A program made the position numbers and the translations under genes. The notes beneath the pieces were generated by a model that ran no database searches, was not told where the DNA came from, and worked only from the letters and a program-made list of their open reading frames with translations. Below are positions 52,655-53,236 of a stretch of DNA of 53,236 bases, in pieces (position 1 is the first letter of the stretch; every line of letters starts with the position of its first letter). Origin of the DNA: Ligilactobacillus equi DSM 15833 = JCM 10991 (GTDB lineage Bacteria > Bacillota > Bacilli > Lactobacillales > Lactobacillaceae); the NCBI RefSeq assembly GCF_000615765.1, contig NZ_BAMI01000009.1, positions 1 to 53,236 on the forward strand, written 5' to 3'.

Positions 52655-53141
52655 CTATCAAATGGTTAGAGAGTTTCACCAAATTTTTGATGATAGAATT
52701 AAGGAACGACCCACCCAATTGCCGAATCAAGAAGTGGCTTATCGTAGTGAATTCATGCTTGAAGAGTTATTAGAATTTTTAGTGGCAGATGCTCATGGAA
52801 AAAGCCAAATTAAAGCCAGATTTGTTGAGATTGAGGCAGCATTGAAACGAGCAGAAGAGAAAGTTTTAATGAAAAAACGTCCGTCATATCCGGATTTAGT
52901 GAAACAAAGTGATGCTTTAGGAGATTTAATTTATTTAGCTTATGGAACTTTTGCTTTAATGGGGATTGACCCGAAAGAAATTATTACAAGTATTCACCAA
53001 GCTAATCTAGAAAAGCTTTTTCCCGATGGTCGTCCCCACTATGATTCACGTACTAAAAAAGTACTTAAACCCGATAATTGGCATGGCCCGGAAAGTAAAA
53101 TTCAAGCTACACTTGAAAAACAAAGGATATTAGATATGTAA
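52641..53141 (+). CDS. MazG-like/phosphoribosyl-ATP-pyrophosphohydrolase-like protein
   Basis: A 166-residue all-alpha NTP pyrophosphohydrolase-like protein. Metal-binding acidic pairs are visible in EFMLEELLEFL (E-x-x-E) and in DALGDLIYLAYG (E/D-x-x-D), the usual pattern of the MazG/PRA-PH superfamily. The C-terminal NLEKLFPDGRPHYDSRTKKVLKPDNWHGPE is shared by a phage- and Firmicutes-associated subgroup. Probably house-cleaning of aberrant nucleotides. Overlaps the Nudix gene, so they are translationally coupled. Confidence 0.8.
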   Translation: MIKDNYQMVREFHQIFDDRIKERPTQLPNQEVAYRSEFMLEELLEFLVADAHGKSQIKARFVEIEAALKRAEEKVLMKKRPSYPDLVKQSDALGDLIYLAYGTFALMGIDPKEIITSIHQANLEKLFPDGRPHYDSRTKKVLKPDNWHGPESKIQATLEKQRILDM

Positions 53142-53143
53142 TT

Positions 53144-53184
53144 AAAACCAGCCAAGTATGCTTGTGAGTACTTGGCTGGTTTTT
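53144..53184 (+). terminator. Terminator of dnaD-nth-nudix-mazG-like operon
   Basis: AAAACCAGCCAAGTA and TACTTGGCTGGTTTT around a 10-base loop, followed by T. Confidence 0.9.
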
Positions 53185-53236
53185 GATTTTATGATTATAA
53201 AGGTATCGGTACTATGCGAAGTTAGATACTTTATCA

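Noticed and set aside
53185-53236. Possible start of another gene at the right edge
   Set aside because: Only 52 bases remain after the terminator; no start codon with a ribosome binding site is visible.

Overview
The window is a chromosomal segment of a low-GC Gram-positive bacterium of the Lactobacillaceae (Lactobacillus in the old broad sense). The evidence is the gene content and order: a T-box controlled hisS-aspS pair, a mevalonate-pathway operon (mvk-mvaD-mvaK2-fni), a SEC10/PgrA-type surface protein, FMN-riboswitch controlled ribU, and the dinG-ypmB-aspB-asnS-dnaD-nth and phoH-ybeY-dgkA-era blocks conserved in Firmicutes. The species cannot be named from the sequence alone. There are no tRNA or rRNA genes, insertion sequences, prophage genes or CRISPR arrays.

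Layout. 1-3.9 kb: HAD hydrolase, a small anchored protein, a cell-wall amidase and a membrane glycerophosphodiesterase. 3.9-7.3 kb: T-box leader, hisS, aspS. 7.3-12.1 kb: msrA, a YitT membrane protein, an unknown gene, the PPDK regulatory protein, rpsU, and an LCP wall-polymer transferase. 12.2-14 kb: tyrosine-type T-box and an NhaC-family transporter. 14-16.9 kb: trmK, a Nif3 protein, pepT. 16.98-17.13 kb: a probable small RNA with three C-rich hairpin loops. 17.2-20 kb: fumC plus a soluble fumarate reductase, together a malate-to-succinate route. 20.1-23.2 kb: DegV, DUF1836 regulator, CpsB-like phosphatase, YaaA. 23.3-25.4 kb: a five-gene cassette (ribbon-helix-helix/NfeD-like fusion, SPFH protein, DUF6440, membrane protein, small protein) with its own palindromic operator and terminator. 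25.5-29.8 kb: DUF441, cvfB, ribT, scpA, scpB, rluB, an acetyltransferase. 29.8-32.7 kb: CIRCE-controlled clpB and a small DUF2929 gene. 33-36.4 kb: a large coiled-coil surface protein. 36.6-40.4 kb: phoH, ybeY, dgkA, era, then ribU. 40.6-44.6 kb: mevalonate operon on the minus strand. 44.7-53.2 kb: dinG through a MazG-like gene.

Two things stand out as possible new biology. One is the C-rich-loop RNA upstream of fumC, which looks like an anti-Shine-Dalgarno regulator. The other is the RHH-NfeD/SPFH cassette, which couples a DNA-binding domain to a stomatin-type membrane scaffold system and has a perfect 17-bp palindrome over its promoter.

A caution applies throughout. Seven conserved genes (aspS, yitT-type, LCP, nif3, scpA, phoH, ybeY) carry frame breaks, and every break is repaired by adding one or two bases, usually in a short homopolymer. 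Several of these genes are normally essential, so base-calling or assembly deletions are more likely than gene decay. They are annotated as single genes spanning the break.
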